64,000 nucleotides of DNA, taken from positions 1-64,000 of IMG/VR virus record IMGVR_UViG_3300043444_000400; one strand, given 5' to 3'. The stretch is from a virus. Every line of letters begins with the position of its first letter. Positions within the stretch are counted from its first letter, which is position 1. The translations under genes were made by a program, and so were the position numbers. Below are positions 19,654-28,095 of the stretch, in pieces. The notes beneath the pieces are model-generated. The model was not told the origin of the DNA, did no database searches, and saw nothing but the letters and a program-made list of their open reading frames with translations.

Positions 19654-20366
19654 ATATTGTGCTACCAACGGGAAAGCGTAAACCTGTAGCTTACGCTGTC
19701 AAAGAGAGTTATATTTACTTTGTTTTTGATGAGCGTGATGATCAATTCATTGTAAAGTCAAATAACAAAAGTACGTTCTTCTTTGATAATTGTCGAGATT
19801 GTCAGTTACTACTTAAAGGTCTATGTAGTGGGGGAAGTCCTACACCTCCTCCAATTATTCCTGACTCAACAATACGAGTTCCTTGTACTTATTATTATAA
19901 GTACGATGATAAACCCGTATTCTTTCGTGCCAAGTTACTACCCCATGTCTTTCGTTTCTACTGTGGGTCTAGCTTAAATTATTCTCGTGTGAATTTCTAC
20001 TTTGTTGGGTCTACTTCTACTACAGAATGTCTAGACTTATCCCCCTACCTAATTGGTAACATGATTGATACAGGACAACTATGTACTGAGGCAAGAGCTA
20101 CTAATAATGATGTAGGTCTTTGTATTGATACTCTATTTGACAAATGCGTCTGGAATGCTGACCATTGTGGTTATTGGTTAGACATCATTCAGCACCATTC
20201 AAAATCCGAAAAAGGAATCGATTATTCATCTCAGCTTCAGATTGAGTGGATTAAGGAGTTTAGTAATAATTCTCCTTTGGTACAAGAAACTTATCCGAAG
20301 ATGGATTACATCAAATGTGATGACTTAGTTGAGATTGAAGCAAATCAAACACACATCAGCGTCTAA
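19650..20366 (+). CDS. PRTRC protein B-like (possible E2-like) protein (238 aa)
   Basis: It lies between the JAMM and ThiF genes, overlapping the former by 4 bases. The stretch LSPYLIGNMIDTGQLCTEAR (about residues 135-154) resembles the 'PxFNVxxxGxxCLG' core of PRTRC system protein B, with the Cys conserved. PRTRC-B has been discussed as E2-like, which would make this Cys a possible thioester carrier; this is recollection plus inference. A proline-rich linker (SPTPPPIIP) sits near residue 65. Confidence 0.5.
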   Translation: MNIVLPTGKRKPVAYAVKESYIYFVFDERDDQFIVKSNNKSTFFFDNCRDCQLLLKGLCSGGSPTPPPIIPDSTIRVPCTYYYKYDDKPVFFRAKLLPHVFRFYCGSSLNYSRVNFYFVGSTSTTECLDLSPYLIGNMIDTGQLCTEARATNNDVGLCIDTLFDKCVWNADHCGYWLDIIQHHSKSEKGIDYSSQLQIEWIKEFSNNSPLVQETYPKMDYIKCDDLVEIEANQTHISV

Positions 20367-20387
20367 GAACCTATATCCTTATACAAT

Positions 20388-21410
20388 ATGACACGCAACA
20401 TTGACATTTATCTAGTTGGCTGCGGTGGAATCGGTGCCAATTTTTTATCTAGTTTTTCTCAATTCATTCATGGTACAGTTGACCTTCAGAACAGACTTCG
20501 TACTTTCTATCTTTATGACGGTGATGTAATTGAGGGTAAAAACTTACAGCGTACCCCATTTGCACCTTATCAAGTTGGTAAGGCTAAGACTCAAGCCCTA
20601 TATCAGAATTACAACAATACAAATCTACTCCCTCTGACTCCCTGTAATGTCTTTATCAATGCTGAAAACATTAATCTTGTTTTTGAACGCTCAAATGATG
20701 AAGATGTTGATTTATTGGCTCTAGTTGTTACAGACCATGTATGGGAACGTGCCTATATTCTTAATTACCTTATGAACTCTATGGTAAATAAGAACATTAT
20801 GTGGGCTACAGCGGGGAATTCTTTGGATAAGGGTACAGCTTTGTCTTGGATTAAGAAAGATGGAGTAAATAACCCATTTGAATACAGTACTCCATTTGAT
20901 TTCTCTGAGAAGTATCGAGATATGTTGAATTATCCTGGACGTGACCATTTAGGCGGTTTAGGGTGTGGCATGACTTGGGGTACAGAGCAAGAAGCAGGTC
21001 AGAGTCTTATGATTAACCTCATGTCTCAACTTGCCTTACTCTATATCGTTAAAGAGTACTTCACATCAAGACGCTGGGTTCCTTTCGTTGAATACCAGGA
21101 TATTGATGGTCAGATTCAGCTAATTAATAAGCCTGGATGGGAACCTGTAAACCTAGATGACGATGCTAGCTGCTTATGCACTATTAAGGAAGAACCTCCT
21201 TTTACAGCCCTTGCGTTGTTACGAGAGCTAGGAGTAACTTTTGATGACCCTTCTGATGAAGAGGAGGGTGACCTTTACACAGAGGAAGACCGTGAATTAT
21301 ACGATGATATGGAAGACGAGGACGATGACCCAGATTACAGAGATTACCCTGATGAAGACTTAGATTACCCAGAAGCCTATGACATGACTGACCTAGACTA
21401 TATGAACTAA
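20388..21410 (+). CDS. ThiF/E1-like (PRTRC ThiF-type) protein (340 aa)
   Basis: The N-terminus has the nucleotide-binding glycine loop LVGCGGIGANFLSSF (about residues 9-23), then DGDVIEGKNLQRTPF and QVGKAKTQAL, the order of E1/ThiF/MoeB adenylyltransferases. A CLC motif appears near residue 263. The last 60 residues are an extreme Asp/Glu/Tyr tail (SDEEEGDLYTEEDRELYDD...), unusual for the family. It would adenylate the C-terminus of a small modifier. With the JAMM gene it forms a likely conjugation/deconjugation pair. Confidence 0.8.
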   Translation: MTRNIDIYLVGCGGIGANFLSSFSQFIHGTVDLQNRLRTFYLYDGDVIEGKNLQRTPFAPYQVGKAKTQALYQNYNNTNLLPLTPCNVFINAENINLVFERSNDEDVDLLALVVTDHVWERAYILNYLMNSMVNKNIMWATAGNSLDKGTALSWIKKDGVNNPFEYSTPFDFSEKYRDMLNYPGRDHLGGLGCGMTWGTEQEAGQSLMINLMSQLALLYIVKEYFTSRRWVPFVEYQDIDGQIQLINKPGWEPVNLDDDASCLCTIKEEPPFTALALLRELGVTFDDPSDEEEGDLYTEEDRELYDDMEDEDDDPDYRDYPDEDLDYPEAYDMTDLDYMN

Positions 21411-21443
21411 TAGACTCTCTAGAATATACAAGGAGAAATCACC

Positions 21444-21947
21444 ATGACTAAGCTCACCGAATTACTAACTGCTGAACAAATTCAACAACTTAAGGAGGGT
21501 ATCATCACTATTGACCAGATTGTAATTGCTACTCCTGAAAAATCTGAAGATAAATCTAAAAAGTACTATGATGTACTTGAAGGATGGCTTCAACAAGTGA
21601 CGAAAGGAAAAACACCTGATGATAGCTGTGCTGAGTTCTGGTTCGTTCTATCCACTATTGGACGGATTAATTACCTAGAAGATAAGTTTAATAAAGAAGA
21701 GGAGTTGAGAGATTTCTCTTCTTTCGTTTCTGCTATTGAAGCAGAACATACGACAGCAGAAATCTTTGAAGCTTTAGTAAATACAGTTTCTCTGCATCCT
21801 AAATTCCTTAAGAGTTTAGTCAATAGTAGTTTGGTTACTAAACCTCGTCGTAAGCGAAATGAGGTTAAGCAACCTATCGCTAATTCTGAACCCGTAGAAC
21901 TTACTAAAGCTACAGAAGTTGTTTCTGATACACCATTTATTGCGTAA
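21444..21947 (+). CDS. Unknown helical protein (167 aa)
   Basis: A good ribosome site (AAGGAGAAATC) precedes the ATG. Helical, with a basic patch KPRRKRNE near residue 133. PRTRC loci contain several small accessory proteins, but no clear match is seen. Ends with the ribosome site of the next gene (AAGGAG). Confidence 0.6.
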   Translation: MTKLTELLTAEQIQQLKEGIITIDQIVIATPEKSEDKSKKYYDVLEGWLQQVTKGKTPDDSCAEFWFVLSTIGRINYLEDKFNKEEELRDFSSFVSAIEAEHTTAEIFEALVNTVSLHPKFLKSLVNSSLVTKPRRKRNEVKQPIANSEPVELTKATEVVSDTPFIA

Positions 21948-21960
21948 GGAGATTTATAAG

Positions 21961-22272
21961 GTGGGTTATAAAACTAATTATTACCCACCGCAACCTTTGT
22001 CTGAGAGTATTAAGCCTAAAGATAAAGTTATTGCGGTTCGTCAAGACATACCCTTCAACCCAAAGGATGATACTACTTATAGACCTGATATTGGTGATAA
22101 AAGCTGTTATCGTATCTACACAGTTCAACAGGTTTATGATACTTGGATTAAATTGTATCAAGTAGATGTGAATTTTAGTCGTAGTACAGGGGAACCCCTT
22201 CTACAAGATACTTCTTTTGTTTCTTTAGACTACAGATTTTGGGATAACTACACTATAAAAAGTCTATGTTAA
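21961..22272 (+). CDS. Unknown protein (103 aa)
   Basis: The GTG start at 21961 lies 9 bases after AGGAG. Product MGYKTNYYPPQPLSESIKPK...; beta-rich with a YRIYTVQQVYDTWIKLYQVD stretch. Overlaps the next gene by 7 bases. Confidence 0.6.
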   Translation: MGYKTNYYPPQPLSESIKPKDKVIAVRQDIPFNPKDDTTYRPDIGDKSCYRIYTVQQVYDTWIKLYQVDVNFSRSTGEPLLQDTSFVSLDYRFWDNYTIKSLC

Positions 22273-23048
22273 TTTCAATTCTTAATGCAGACTGTTCAGC
22301 TAGTGAGTTCATTATTGGTACTCCCAATGGTGAGCTAAGGCAAAAACATAATGTAAGAAAGCTTTACAGTGATGTAACTTTTGTAGCACAGGCACTCCTG
22401 AACAACCCTGCTTTTAGTAATAAGCCTCTTTTTGTAGAAGCTCTTATGCGAAATAAGATGCTAGATTCCTCATACTCTATCCTTGAAAGGTCTATTAAAG
22501 AGAGCTTTAACCATAGGGGTATTAATGTAGAGACCTTTAAGGAAAAAGTAGGTAGACACAGATGTTATAAGCTAGTAGAGAATCTATATAGAGGAGTATA
22601 TAACCCTTATGTTTGGGATTTATACAGCCATCTAACTTCTGTTAATCTACAGACTCTTCTATCTGATGAACTATATATTACTGATACAGGAATGGTTGTT
22701 GGCTACCTTAAAACATCTGCTAAAGGACACTTTAACGGAGGACAGGTAGTTCTTGATAACGAGGTATATAGGATTGAATCAGAGGGACTTATTAAGGGGA
22801 TTGTCTTTAGTCCTATAACAAAATCTAGTTTAGATGGAGGTAAATGTTATGTCTGTCTAATTCCTATCTTTGCTTTTCGTGAAGATGGTATTGCAGCATT
22901 AAGAATTATTGGTCTACAACAAGATTCAATAACAAATACTAAAGTTAAAGCTAGTCAAATGGAAAGTACAAAAGACCTTTCTTTTGATACAATGGTTCAG
23001 TCATACACAGACGTGCCAAGTATTTACACAAGCTTTTGGCACAATTAA
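22266..23048 (+). CDS. Unknown protein (260 aa) before ssb
   Basis: ATG at 22266. No catalytic motif recognised; features include HRCYKLVENLYRGVYNPYVWD and a C-terminal stretch DLSFDTMVQSYTDV. It lies directly upstream of ssb and the nuclease, so a role in DNA metabolism is possible. Confidence 0.6.
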   Translation: MLISILNADCSASEFIIGTPNGELRQKHNVRKLYSDVTFVAQALLNNPAFSNKPLFVEALMRNKMLDSSYSILERSIKESFNHRGINVETFKEKVGRHRCYKLVENLYRGVYNPYVWDLYSHLTSVNLQTLLSDELYITDTGMVVGYLKTSAKGHFNGGQVVLDNEVYRIESEGLIKGIVFSPITKSSLDGGKCYVCLIPIFAFREDGIAALRIIGLQQDSITNTKVKASQMESTKDLSFDTMVQSYTDVPSIYTSFWHN

Positions 23049-23068
23049 CGAAAGAAAAGGAACAAACT

Positions 23069-23509
23069 ATGTCAGTTGAAAATAAAATTACTGCTACTTT
23101 CTGGGTTACAGGTAAGAGTAAGCAGGTTAAGAATGTTAACGGGAAAACTCTTGTTAGCTTTTCCGGTGGTAAATTCGTGAGTGCTAAGACTTCCGAGTAT
23201 CTTAAGAGTAAGAACCAATACCCTGAATACATTAATGTCAGTGTTTGGGAAGGAGATAAGATGTTCGATGAAGTTAATGCTATCGAACTTGGTGAAAATG
23301 AAAGTCGATTGATGAAAGTCACCGGAGGTTTTGAAACTCGTGCATATATTGGTAAAGACCAAACTGCTAAAGCTCAACTAGATATCAAGTTTCTTGAGTC
23401 TATTGAATTGCTTGAAGCTAAGGGAGATACAAATAACAGCATGAGTAGTCGTGCAGCAGGAGCAGCTAGTCAAGCAGCAAATGCAGCTTCTGACGATATT
23501 CCCTTCTAA
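23069..23509 (+). CDS. ssb: Single-stranded DNA-binding protein-like (146 aa)
   Basis: ATG at 23069 with AAAAGGAAC upstream. The protein is a beta-rich OB-like domain (about 1-115), an Ala/Ser-rich linker (SSRAAGAASQAANAA) and the tip DDIPF. A flexible linker ending in DDIPF is the hallmark of bacterial SSB, whose tip recruits replication and repair proteins. The OB part is divergent from E. coli SSB. It sits at the head of the replication genes. Confidence 0.75.
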   Translation: MSVENKITATFWVTGKSKQVKNVNGKTLVSFSGGKFVSAKTSEYLKSKNQYPEYINVSVWEGDKMFDEVNAIELGENESRLMKVTGGFETRAYIGKDQTAKAQLDIKFLESIELLEAKGDTNNSMSSRAAGAASQAANAASDDIPF

Positions 23510-23587
23510 TTAACCCTTCCCTCTTAATATCTACGTCAAACGGTTAGGCCATGGTAGTATGTAGCTAACATTTAGTTACTTATTATC

Positions 23588-24529
23588 ATGGCTATTTCAA
23601 AATTAAGCGATATTGTGACCACTACAGACCCTGAAACAGGTATTCGGTCTTACATAGATAAAAACTCTCTAGAAACTCAATATAAGTCTGTAACAACTAT
23701 TATTGGTAAGTTTGAAGACAAAGAGTTTCTAAAGGTATGGAGAAATCAAGTAGGAGAAGATGCTGCAAAAGAAATTATGCAGAACTCAGCTTCTTTAGGG
23801 ACTAGAGTACATAAAGCAAATGAGTTATATTTTACTTCCCCTTCAGATAAATACTTAAGTTATACTCATGACCTTGATACTCAAACTTATACTCGTCATC
23901 GTTGTTATTTACCTTTATTGGCAAACTTAACTGTTCTAGGACATTATGATACTCCTCTGCTAGAACAGAAGTTAATTACTGAAGTTGTTATTGAAGGTTC
24001 TAAATATGGATTTGGAGGGACACCCGATTTAGTTGGAACAATGGCAATTGATAGAGCTTGTAAATTGTTCTACCCTAATTGGCACCTTAAGAACACGATT
24101 GATGAATCTTTCTTTAATAAGCATGACTTAGAAAGAAAGCAAATTACTTTCGTTGCTGACTATAAGAACTGGAGAGGTAATAGTAAAGGAAGTTCTGATT
24201 TACTTAAAACTTTCCTTCAGTTATCCGCCTATATGATTCTTGTTAATCAGTTCGTTGATGACCCATTTAAGGTTCGTCATGGTTTTATCTTTGGGACTAC
24301 AGGGGATAACAAGTTAGCAATTTATTATTTGAACTTTACCAAGATGTGCTGGTACGCACAATGGTTTTTATATTTCTGTAAAGCTTTCTATGATGATACT
24401 CCTATGAGTTGGTCTGATTTTAAGTACGAATCATTCAAAGACAATAAATACAAACCTGTGAGGTTATATGTCAAAGGCGTTAACATGGGAGAAGATGAAG
24501 ACCCTGATTCCACAGAATCTTCTGCATGA
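23588..24529 (+). CDS. PD-(D/E)XK nuclease (Cas4/MGME1-like) (313 aa)
   Basis: Motif order of this superfamily: GTRVHKANELYFT (helix before the active site, residues about 74-86), GFGGTPDLVG with the first catalytic Asp, FVADYKNWRG with the D-x-K pair, then LLKTFLQLSAYMILV with the QxxxY helix. Such exonucleases process DNA ends in recombination and replication. The neighbouring ssb, primase and helicase genes support this. The gene overlaps the next by about 60 bases. Confidence 0.8.
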   Translation: MAISKLSDIVTTTDPETGIRSYIDKNSLETQYKSVTTIIGKFEDKEFLKVWRNQVGEDAAKEIMQNSASLGTRVHKANELYFTSPSDKYLSYTHDLDTQTYTRHRCYLPLLANLTVLGHYDTPLLEQKLITEVVIEGSKYGFGGTPDLVGTMAIDRACKLFYPNWHLKNTIDESFFNKHDLERKQITFVADYKNWRGNSKGSSDLLKTFLQLSAYMILVNQFVDDPFKVRHGFIFGTTGDNKLAIYYLNFTKMCWYAQWFLYFCKAFYDDTPMSWSDFKYESFKDNKYKPVRLYVKGVNMGEDEDPDSTESSA

Positions 24530-25331
24530 ACTAGACCCTGTATTAGCATTACTTAAATCCTATAATTATCGAGTATTTATCTCTGGAGGCACTCTAACAA
24601 TTGGGTGCCTTAATTATTTCTGTAATAGGGAAATCCCTGATTCTCATATTGAAGACTTAGATATCTTTGTTATAGGAGGTTATACTCAATCTTTTTATAA
24701 AGCTCTTAATGATATTGGTCTATATGAGGATAAGTATAATAACTCTTATCGGTATGCAAGTACCTTTGCAAATTATAAGACAAGAGACCACAAAATCAAT
24801 GTTCTGTTATACGAAAGTAAATATGATGAAGAAGGAATACTGAATAGATTTGATTTGTTCTGTAATCAGATTGGATATAACGTAACTAATGAGTGCTTTC
24901 ATTTTAGTAATCAGTTTATTAACTTTCTAGATACTGATGACCTATTAGTTCATAAGTGGCATGATAACAGAACATTTGCAAGGATGTTTTATAAGCAAGC
25001 ACAGTATAAGCTTAAGCCTAACTGTATGGACCCTTATCTGCTAAGCTTTATCACACCTGGGTATTTTACACTTAACTACAATAACAAGAGTAATGAATGG
25101 TTAAAAGCTAGTGCTATTCTTTCCATTAATACTTGGGTACAGGATAAACCTTATGTATCAGTTGAAAAAAGCAGTACTAATATGGTTCTTGTTTTTGATG
25201 AAGACAAATTCCCCGAAGACCTACATGTGCCAAAGCGAACTGTTACTTTTGATGAGGCTGGATCCTCCGAAGACTTATATAGATCAAAGCGAACTGTTAT
25301 TTTCTATAGAGAACCTAGTCTAGACTTATAA
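24468..25331 (+). CDS. Nucleotidyltransferase-like protein (287 aa)
   Basis: Residues 34-70 show the pol-beta-type signature: VFISGGTLTIGCLN then HIEDLDIFVIGG (GG ... DxD). The rest includes HKWHDNRTFARMFYKQAQYK. It may transfer nucleotides to RNA or protein, but the substrate is unknown. The C-terminus has a tandem duplication: PEDLHVPKRTVTFDE followed by SEDLYRSKRTVIF, also visible in the DNA (25200-25310). The N-terminus overlaps the nuclease gene; an in-frame ATG at 24495 is an alternative start. Confidence 0.65.
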   Translation: MSKALTWEKMKTLIPQNLLHELDPVLALLKSYNYRVFISGGTLTIGCLNYFCNREIPDSHIEDLDIFVIGGYTQSFYKALNDIGLYEDKYNNSYRYASTFANYKTRDHKINVLLYESKYDEEGILNRFDLFCNQIGYNVTNECFHFSNQFINFLDTDDLLVHKWHDNRTFARMFYKQAQYKLKPNCMDPYLLSFITPGYFTLNYNNKSNEWLKASAILSINTWVQDKPYVSVEKSSTNMVLVFDEDKFPEDLHVPKRTVTFDEAGSSEDLYRSKRTVIFYREPSLDL

Positions 25332-25335
25332 AATT

Positions 25336-26205
25336 ATGTTTAGACTTATTGACCATATACACCTACTGGATGTACAAGAACGAAAGAATAGCTATGTAAA
25401 AGCTGTATGTCCAGTATGTCAAGGAATAATTAAGTTCAACACCAATACTCATAGTTCTTATTATGGTGCTTATAGTTGTTATTCACAAGGATGTAGTTCT
25501 AAGGACATACGAAAAGCTTTAGGGTTAGTAGAAGATAATCCTTACGATTTCTATGTATCTTCAACACCTAATGAATTTATTCCTTCCCCTATAGATATAC
25601 AAAAACCCGTTATTCTATGTAAGGTAACTAATTATGCTAAACCTAAGCAGTATTCTTTTTTCTCAATTGATTATCAAAACAATATTAACCTTACATATTA
25701 TAAGTACACGGATAAAGTTAGAGTTAAGCGTATTGATACTCCAGATGAAAAAATCCCTGTATTTGAAATCTTTGTAGATGGTCAATGGGTTAGCAAAGAT
25801 ACCGCTAAGTACATGGACTTATACCCTCTATATACAAATGGTACAGACCTAAGTACAGGTAATACAGTATTTATGGCAGAAGGTGAGAAGACTACAGATT
25901 ATCTTTGTAGTTTAGGTCTACCTTGTTTTACACCTTGTGTAATTGGTTTTAACGTTGATTATCTTTCGTTAACTCTTCAATCCTATTACGCAAGACACAT
26001 AAAGAATGTGTATTATTTTCCTGATAATGACTTAGCCGGTGAGAGGAAAGCTAAAATAGTATTACATGCTTGTTGGAATTCAGGCATAGGAGCTAAATCT
26101 ATAAGCTTAAACGAGCTATTTCCTACTAAAGAGCTATTCAAAGGTATGGACTTAGCTGATATAGATAAAGAAGAATTATTATGTAATCTTAATGGATATT
26201 TTTAA
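25336..26205 (+). CDS. DNA primase with zinc finger and TOPRIM domain (289 aa)
   Basis: The N-terminus has a zinc ribbon (CPVC at about residue 25 and YSCYSQGCSS at about 47). The TOPRIM part shows VFMAEGEKTTDYL (catalytic Glu) and YYFPDNDLAGERKA (DxD-like). It should make RNA primers for the phage fork, acting with the helicase encoded immediately downstream. It is short for a full primase because no helicase domain is fused. Confidence 0.85.
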   Translation: MFRLIDHIHLLDVQERKNSYVKAVCPVCQGIIKFNTNTHSSYYGAYSCYSQGCSSKDIRKALGLVEDNPYDFYVSSTPNEFIPSPIDIQKPVILCKVTNYAKPKQYSFFSIDYQNNINLTYYKYTDKVRVKRIDTPDEKIPVFEIFVDGQWVSKDTAKYMDLYPLYTNGTDLSTGNTVFMAEGEKTTDYLCSLGLPCFTPCVIGFNVDYLSLTLQSYYARHIKNVYYFPDNDLAGERKAKIVLHACWNSGIGAKSISLNELFPTKELFKGMDLADIDKEELLCNLNGYF

Positions 26206-27844
26206 CATGGAAGAAAATATTTTTAACCCTAAAGAAGAACGGTCTTTTGTTATAACGAAAGAGAATATTGCTCTGCTATCAGATGATGAACGTTTAGCAA
26301 TATTTGAAGCCCAGTGTAAAAGTATTGGTTCTGTTAAGGATATTCTAAAGAGAAAGTTCCTAATCAAGAAACTAGCTAGTTTGTTCTGGAATACTTTAGG
26401 GTTTAATGAGAAAGATATTAGAGATTGGATTCTTCTTAGTGAAAGAGAAGAAGAACGAGCTAAGTTTAAGCGTTTATGGAGTCTACAAGATATTGTTGAC
26501 CATGATGTAACTTCAGCTTCCGATATTCTTCCAGGGGTCTTCCGTGATGGAGGACTACTCTATATTTTTGGAGGTAAAGCTAAGACTGGAAAAACTATTC
26601 TACTCTATTACATTGCAAGCTGTATTGTTCAAGGTAAAGAGTGCCTTGGTAGACCAGTGAAACGAGGTAAAGTTGATATCTTTCAGTTGGAAGAACCCCC
26701 TGGTCTATTTGTTAAGCGTCTACAAGAGGGTGGACTGGATAAAGACCAGCCTATTATTAAAGAACTTATTGATAATGATTATTTAAGAGTACATACAGAT
26801 TTTAATATCACAACTGATTTACAGTGGCTTAAAGATTATTTGCTTGAGCGTAAACCACGTCTTGTCATTGTTGATTCCTTTCGTGCTGCTACACGCGATA
26901 GTGAGGTTAGTGAGAATAGTGCTGACTTTGGTAAATACGCCTATGCTCTACAGCGAATTGCTTCTATTACAGGGGTAACCATTGTTGTTATCCATCACCT
27001 TAACAAAAGTGCTGACCCTAGTAAAGGTGCGGATGGATTATCTGGTACAGGTTCTCTTGCGGGTGCTAATGATGGTATGGTGTTTCTCTACCCAGGTAAT
27101 TCTGAATACAAGACTGATGAATGTACTCATGTAGTTGAATTATTGACAATTCCTCGTGAAGGTATTCCTTGTCATTTGGTTATTGGAAGAGACCCATATA
27201 GTAACCCTCATGGCTACTGGGAATATAAAGTACTTGATGAACTTAATGTAGACCCTGATATTGTTAAATTCTCCAACCGTATTCTTAGTGTTCTATGTCG
27301 TCATGTTAATGAGCTTCTGTCTAAACATGATTTAGCTCAGAAACTTGGTATTGATTCAAGTAATAAACCCTTTAACTTTGCCTTAAGTCGTTTAGTTGAA
27401 GGTTGTCAAATTAATCGTACTAAGGAAAGAACCAATACGGGAACTATTTTTTATTACGGTGTAGATGATAATAACCCTTGGCCCTCGTACTTTAAGGGTT
27501 CTAGAGCTATGATTAATGACCTTGCTGATAAGGCTACGAGAATTACTACGGAGCAAGAGGCTAAGGATTTTGTAGGTAAGTTAACTCGTAGTGAACAAGC
27601 TTCTTTATGGGATGCCCTAGAAGAATCTGAACGTAATCGTTTCCTAAGACTTTATAATCCACCTAAGTTTATTGAAGGTCAATGGGTGAGAAATACTGAA
27701 GGGGACATCTTATTGGTTACGAAAGTAGAGTTCTGTAATACTGCTAAAGTATGGAATTTCTATTGTGATAACAGTATGGATAAAAGTTATACAGCAGATA
27801 TTCTTTCGTTAGAAACTAATTATAGTGAGGCAGCAGTTTTGTAA
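26192..27844 (+). CDS. RepA-like hexameric helicase/AAA_25 ATPase (550 aa)
   Basis: Walker A is GGKAKTGKT (about residue 130), Walker B RLVIVDSFRAA (about 227), then VVIHHLNKSAD and the glycine-rich SGTGSLAGANDG loop typical of RepA/RecA-like helicases. The C-terminal 150 residues look like a winged-helix region (NELLSKHDLAQKLGID). A start at 26207 is also possible. It most likely unwinds DNA ahead of the polymerase, paired with the primase that it overlaps. Confidence 0.8.
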   Translation: MDIFNMEENIFNPKEERSFVITKENIALLSDDERLAIFEAQCKSIGSVKDILKRKFLIKKLASLFWNTLGFNEKDIRDWILLSEREEERAKFKRLWSLQDIVDHDVTSASDILPGVFRDGGLLYIFGGKAKTGKTILLYYIASCIVQGKECLGRPVKRGKVDIFQLEEPPGLFVKRLQEGGLDKDQPIIKELIDNDYLRVHTDFNITTDLQWLKDYLLERKPRLVIVDSFRAATRDSEVSENSADFGKYAYALQRIASITGVTIVVIHHLNKSADPSKGADGLSGTGSLAGANDGMVFLYPGNSEYKTDECTHVVELLTIPREGIPCHLVIGRDPYSNPHGYWEYKVLDELNVDPDIVKFSNRILSVLCRHVNELLSKHDLAQKLGIDSSNKPFNFALSRLVEGCQINRTKERTNTGTIFYYGVDDNNPWPSYFKGSRAMINDLADKATRITTEQEAKDFVGKLTRSEQASLWDALEESERNRFLRLYNPPKFIEGQWVRNTEGDILLVTKVEFCNTAKVWNFYCDNSMDKSYTADILSLETNYSEAAVL

Positions 27845-28095
27845 TGAATAAATTTGAATTCTTTCTAACTGAGTGTAAATTATATAATCCTAATATTTTA
27901 TCTGGGTATAAGTTATGTGCAGGTACAGAAGAAGCAAGAGTGTATAACAACAACAAATATAACCTACATATTAATCTTCGTAATGATGGAACTGTTACTG
28001 CTAGGGTTACTGAGCTATATACAAGTAAAACTAAGAGTTATGAATCTAAGCTATGTCCAACTAAGTTCGTAGAGTTTATGAAACCTTATGCTTAA
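27844..28095 (+). CDS. Unknown protein (83 aa)
   Basis: TAATG overlap with the helicase gene and an 8-base overlap with the polymerase gene. Two cysteines and a beta-rich centre (YNLHINLRNDGTVTARV). Sitting between helicase and polymerase, it may be an accessory factor, but no motif shows this. Confidence 0.6.
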   Translation: MNKFEFFLTECKLYNPNILSGYKLCAGTEEARVYNNNKYNLHINLRNDGTVTARVTELYTSKTKSYESKLCPTKFVEFMKPYA

